Shown here one piece after another: positions 61,827-64,000 of a DNA stretch of 64,000 nucleotides. Made by a program: the position numbers and the translations under genes. The notes beneath the pieces are model-generated. The model had not been told where the DNA came from, ran no database searches, and saw only the letters and a program-made list of their open reading frames with translations. Origin of the DNA: an uncultured Lachnospiraceae bacterium (lineage in GTDB: Bacteria > Bacillota > Clostridia > Lachnospirales > Lachnospiraceae). Each line of letters opens with the position of its first letter. Positions within the stretch are counted from its first letter, which is position 1. Where the stretch lies: positions 1 to 64,000 of the forward strand of contig CANRFZ010000008.1 of the NCBI GenBank assembly GCA_947630025.1, given 5' to 3'.

Positions 61827-63272
61827 TTATTCTGCCACTTTCACCAGATACCGCATCTGCGCGTCGTCTTCCGTGATCATTTTGTGGATGTCGTCGATCA
61901 TATAGCCGATGGACATGGACTGCTGGTACATATCCTGCGTCGTGCAGTACACGTGCCCTTCCTGCACGGCCTTAAAATCCGCCAGAAGCGCCCATTTGTC
62001 CAAAAGCGACGCCATCGTCTCCGTCTGGCCGCCTATGGCGCTGTTGTAAATGATATAGTCCGCGTCTCTGGCCCCTGCGTAAAATTCCTCAAGCTGCATG
62101 GAAACCGTGGACGAATGGCTGTCCTCATCCCCGAAGTCCGCAAAGATGTACTGTCCTCCGGCCAGCCCGATCATCTTGGCGACATAGTCGGAAGATTTGC
62201 GCACATTGGCGGCGCCGTTGTTGGTAAGATAAAAGAAAGCCACTGTTTTTTTGGCAGGCTGCGCCTGTGCTGCCTCCGACGCGCCGGACGCCTGCCCGCT
62301 CTGCGCCGTGTCTGCTTCCTGTCCGTTCTCTGCGCTCTGCGCCGTGTCTGGCGCCTGCCCGTTCTCTGCGCCCTGCGCCTGCTCCTGCTCGATTGCCTGC
62401 AGCAGCCTGACCTGCTCGTCAAAAGCGGCGTCGGCCTCCTCCTCCCTGCCGGTGAGAACGCCGTAGAGTTTCACCCATTCCACGCGCCCCAGCGGGTGGC
62501 TTTCGTAGCTGGAATAGTCCACCAGCACCGTGATGCCCAGCGCTTCCAGATTTTCCCGGACTTCCGGACTGTGGTCGATCATCAGATTCTCCACCGCCAG
62601 ACTGCACCCTTCCGACAGGATCAGCTCATAATCCGGCTCATTGTATTTGCCGGCATACAGAATGTCGCCCGCCTCCATCGCCTGAGCGACCTCGTCCACG
62701 TACCAGCCGTCCCGGTCTGTCGCAGACAGCCGGACATTTCCCAGCGCGCCCACCGCCCGGAACATATCCATCGCTGCGGAGGCCGCCACATACAGATGAT
62801 CCGCCGGCTGACGGATGACGGCGATATCGTCCTCCAGCCCCGCCGGAACCGCTTGCTCCTCCGGCACTACCAGATACCTGTCCCTGCCGTAGATCGTCAC
62901 CAGCACATAGCCGCCGTCGTACCGCTCCATCGTAAACTGTTCGGCGTAGGACAGCGGAATGGTTTCAGTGGCTTCCATATCCTGCCAGTCCGGTGTGCCG
63001 CTCTGTGCCGCACCGCTCTGTGTGCCGGCATCCGCGGCCTGCACGCCGTCGGTCTGTTCTGCCGCGTCCTGCGCCTCTCCGCCGGATAACCCTGTCTCCT
63101 GTGCCGCGCCGCTCTGTACCGCACCGCTCTGTGTGCCGGCATCCGCAGCCGCACGATCCGCCGCACGGTTCTGCCCGCCGCATCCGATCACGAGAAGCCC
63201 CGCCAGCGCTGCCGCCGCCAGCACGGTAAGGTATTTCTGGTTCTTCTGTTCTTTCGGAAATTTTGCTTTCAT
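61827..63272 (-). CDS. Iron-complex ABC transporter substrate-binding lipoprotein, 481 aa
   Basis: Start set at MKAKFPKEQKNQKYLTVL (63272), behind AGGAG; the longer frame upstream has no site. Lipobox LLVIGC gives lipid anchoring at about Cys31. A first low-complexity region (about 35-90) repeats DAGTQSGA(V/A)QSG; a second (about 315-355) repeats PDTAQSAENGQE-like units. Between and after these are the lobes of a class III binding protein (LVVPEEQ, VLVDYSSYESHPLGRVEWVKLYG in parts, KKTVAFFYLTNNG). First gene of the transporter operon. Confidence 0.9.
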   Translation of the reverse strand: MKAKFPKEQKNQKYLTVLAAAALAGLLVIGCGGQNRAADRAAADAGTQSGAVQSGAAQETGLSGGEAQDAAEQTDGVQAADAGTQSGAAQSGTPDWQDMEATETIPLSYAEQFTMERYDGGYVLVTIYGRDRYLVVPEEQAVPAGLEDDIAVIRQPADHLYVAASAAMDMFRAVGALGNVRLSATDRDGWYVDEVAQAMEAGDILYAGKYNEPDYELILSEGCSLAVENLMIDHSPEVRENLEALGITVLVDYSSYESHPLGRVEWVKLYGVLTGREEEADAAFDEQVRLLQAIEQEQAQGAENGQAPDTAQSAENGQEADTAQSGQASGASEAAQAQPAKKTVAFFYLTNNGAANVRKSSDYVAKMIGLAGGQYIFADFGDEDSHSSTVSMQLEEFYAGARDADYIIYNSAIGGQTETMASLLDKWALLADFKAVQEGHVYCTTQDMYQQSMSIGYMIDDIHKMITEDDAQMRYLVKVAE

Positions 63273-63306
63273 AATACTCCTGATTCCCGAGCGCTTACGC
63301 GACGAA

Positions 63307-63341
63307 GGCAAAAAGTAAATTCCTTCGGAATTAACTTTGCC
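63307..63341. other. Hairpin in the leader of the binding-protein gene
   Basis: GGCAAAAAGTAAATTCC with GGAATTAACTTTGCC (one bulge and one mismatch). The rest of 63273-63500 holds the tsf terminator. I looked for a cobalamin riboswitch box and saw none. Confidence 0.5.
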
Positions 63342-63383
63342 AGCAGGGGGATTTGTGACACTCCGATGCCCGCCGCGTAAAGC

Positions 63384-63428
63384 AAAAGACACCACCGCCA
63401 GTTATAAAGCAGTGGTGCCCTGTCTTTT
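63384..63428 (-). terminator. Intrinsic terminator of tsf
   Basis: GCACCACTGC pairs with GCGGTGGTGT; outer AAAAGACA/TGTCTTTT extends the stem and gives a short T-tract. It separates tsf from the iron transporter. Confidence 0.75.
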
Positions 63429-63500
63429 CCTCCGGCCCGGACATAATAGCCCGGTCTTCTGTCACAGTCCGGCGTCTCTGCCGCCGGTCCGCTATACCGC

Positions 63501-64000
63501 TTAATTGCCTGCCATCTGCTTGGCAACTTCCTCCGCGAAATTTTCTTCCTTCTTCGCCAGACCTTCGCCCGTCTCAAAACGGACAAATCTCTTGACGGAA
63601 AGGTTTGCGCCGGTCTCCTTCGCCACCTGCTCCAGATATTTGGCAACGGTCTGCTTGCCGTCCTCGGCCTTTACATATACCTGCTCCAGCAGACATACCT
63701 CTTTCAGCTCTTTGTTCAGGCGTCCCGCGATGGCGCCCTCGATCACCTTGTCCGGCTTGCCCGCCATCTTGGGATCGTTCTTGATCTGCTCCGCGATGAT
63801 CTCTTTCTCATGCGCCTTGTAGTCCTCGGGAACTTCGTCCGTGGAAACATACTTGGGATAAAGAGCCGCAACCTGCATCGCAATATTGGTCAGGGCCTCC
63901 TTCACCGCGTCGTTGACCACATCCGTGGCAGCCTCCACGATAACGCCGATCCTGCCGCCGCCGTGCACATAAGATACCGCGCAGCCGTCCGCCGCAACTA
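63501..64000 (-). CDS. tsf: Elongation factor Ts (C-terminal ~166 residues)
   Basis: The frame continues past the right edge. The first visible residues read VAADGCAVSYVHGGGRIGVIVE, then IAMQVAALYPKYVS, a Lys/Glu-rich subdomain with CLLEQVYVKAEDGKQTV, and an end in EEVAKQMAGN. It is the nucleotide-exchange factor for EF-Tu. Confidence 0.97.
   Translation of the reverse strand, partial: VAADGCAVSYVHGGGRIGVIVEAATDVVNDAVKEALTNIAMQVAALYPKYVSTDEVPEDYKAHEKEIIAEQIKNDPKMAGKPDKVIEGAIAGRLNKELKEVCLLEQVYVKAEDGKQTVAKYLEQVAKETGANLSVKRFVRFETGEGLAKKEENFAEEVAKQMAGN

Noticed and set aside
63273..63500. Cobalamin or other riboswitch before the iron-complex transporter
   Set aside because: No B12-box or other conserved riboswitch core was found; only a hairpin and the tsf terminator.

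Overview
The window looks like a chromosomal segment of a Gram-positive anaerobe of the class Clostridia, most likely Lachnospiraceae. The reasons are gene order and content: pyrH-frr-uppS-cdsA-dxr-rseP, ispG-polC and rimP-nusA-ylxR-L7Ae-infB-rbfA-nrnA-truB-ribF with rpsO-pnp, a PolC-type replicative polymerase, PPi-dependent pyruvate phosphate dikinase, and small holin-like toxins. Most of the window is GC-rich (by eye a little under 60%). The first ~4.4 kb is clearly more AT-rich and looks like a different compositional block.

Layout from left to right. (1) 1-4.4 kb: truncated GNAT toxin-antitoxin pair, then a hybrid histidine kinase with a solute-binding lipoprotein. (2) 4.5-8.8 kb: ppdK, a glycerophosphodiester phosphodiesterase, and an unlisted 29-residue type I toxin facing a convergent antisense RNA. 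(3) 8.8-12.2 kb, plus strand: ABC-F ATPase, PHP phosphoesterase, HAD hydrolase. (4) 12.2-19.3 kb, minus: pheA, a DUF815 AAA ATPase, Ppx/GppA-HD, ppk1, maf and a small acidic protein, which read as a polyphosphate/housekeeping run. (5) 19.4-25.1 kb: a membrane-anchored propeller-like protein, the folate set folC-folE-folP-folBK, and two small membrane or PH-domain proteins. (6) 25.3-27.7 kb, plus: nitroreductase and pyrB-pyrI. (7) 27.7-64 kb, minus: the conserved clostridial translation/replication/isoprenoid supercluster read from tsf to pnp.

In part 7 the normally compact cluster is interrupted three times: a bactofilin, a polysaccharide deacetylase and an iron-complex ABC transporter between tsf and pyrH; a Hanks kinase/PP2C phosphatase pair between rseP and ispG; and a Na/Pi cotransporter plus an NlpC/P60 hydrolase between ribF and rpsO. 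tRNA-Glu(CTC) sits between polC and rimP.

Two window-wide patterns are not explained by genes. First, a 14-bp palindrome, ATAAC-RNNY-GTTAT, occurs 3 times perfectly and 11 more times with a single mismatch, both inside genes and between them, far above chance. Second, short tandem repeats (13 to 53 bp units) lie immediately downstream of, or across, the stop codons of at least five genes on the minus strand (truB, nrnA, the NlpC gene, the PP2C gene and the bactofilin gene), with related tandem expansions inside coding regions (infB, nusA, kinase N-terminus). No CRISPR array, insertion sequence, prophage or rRNA was seen.
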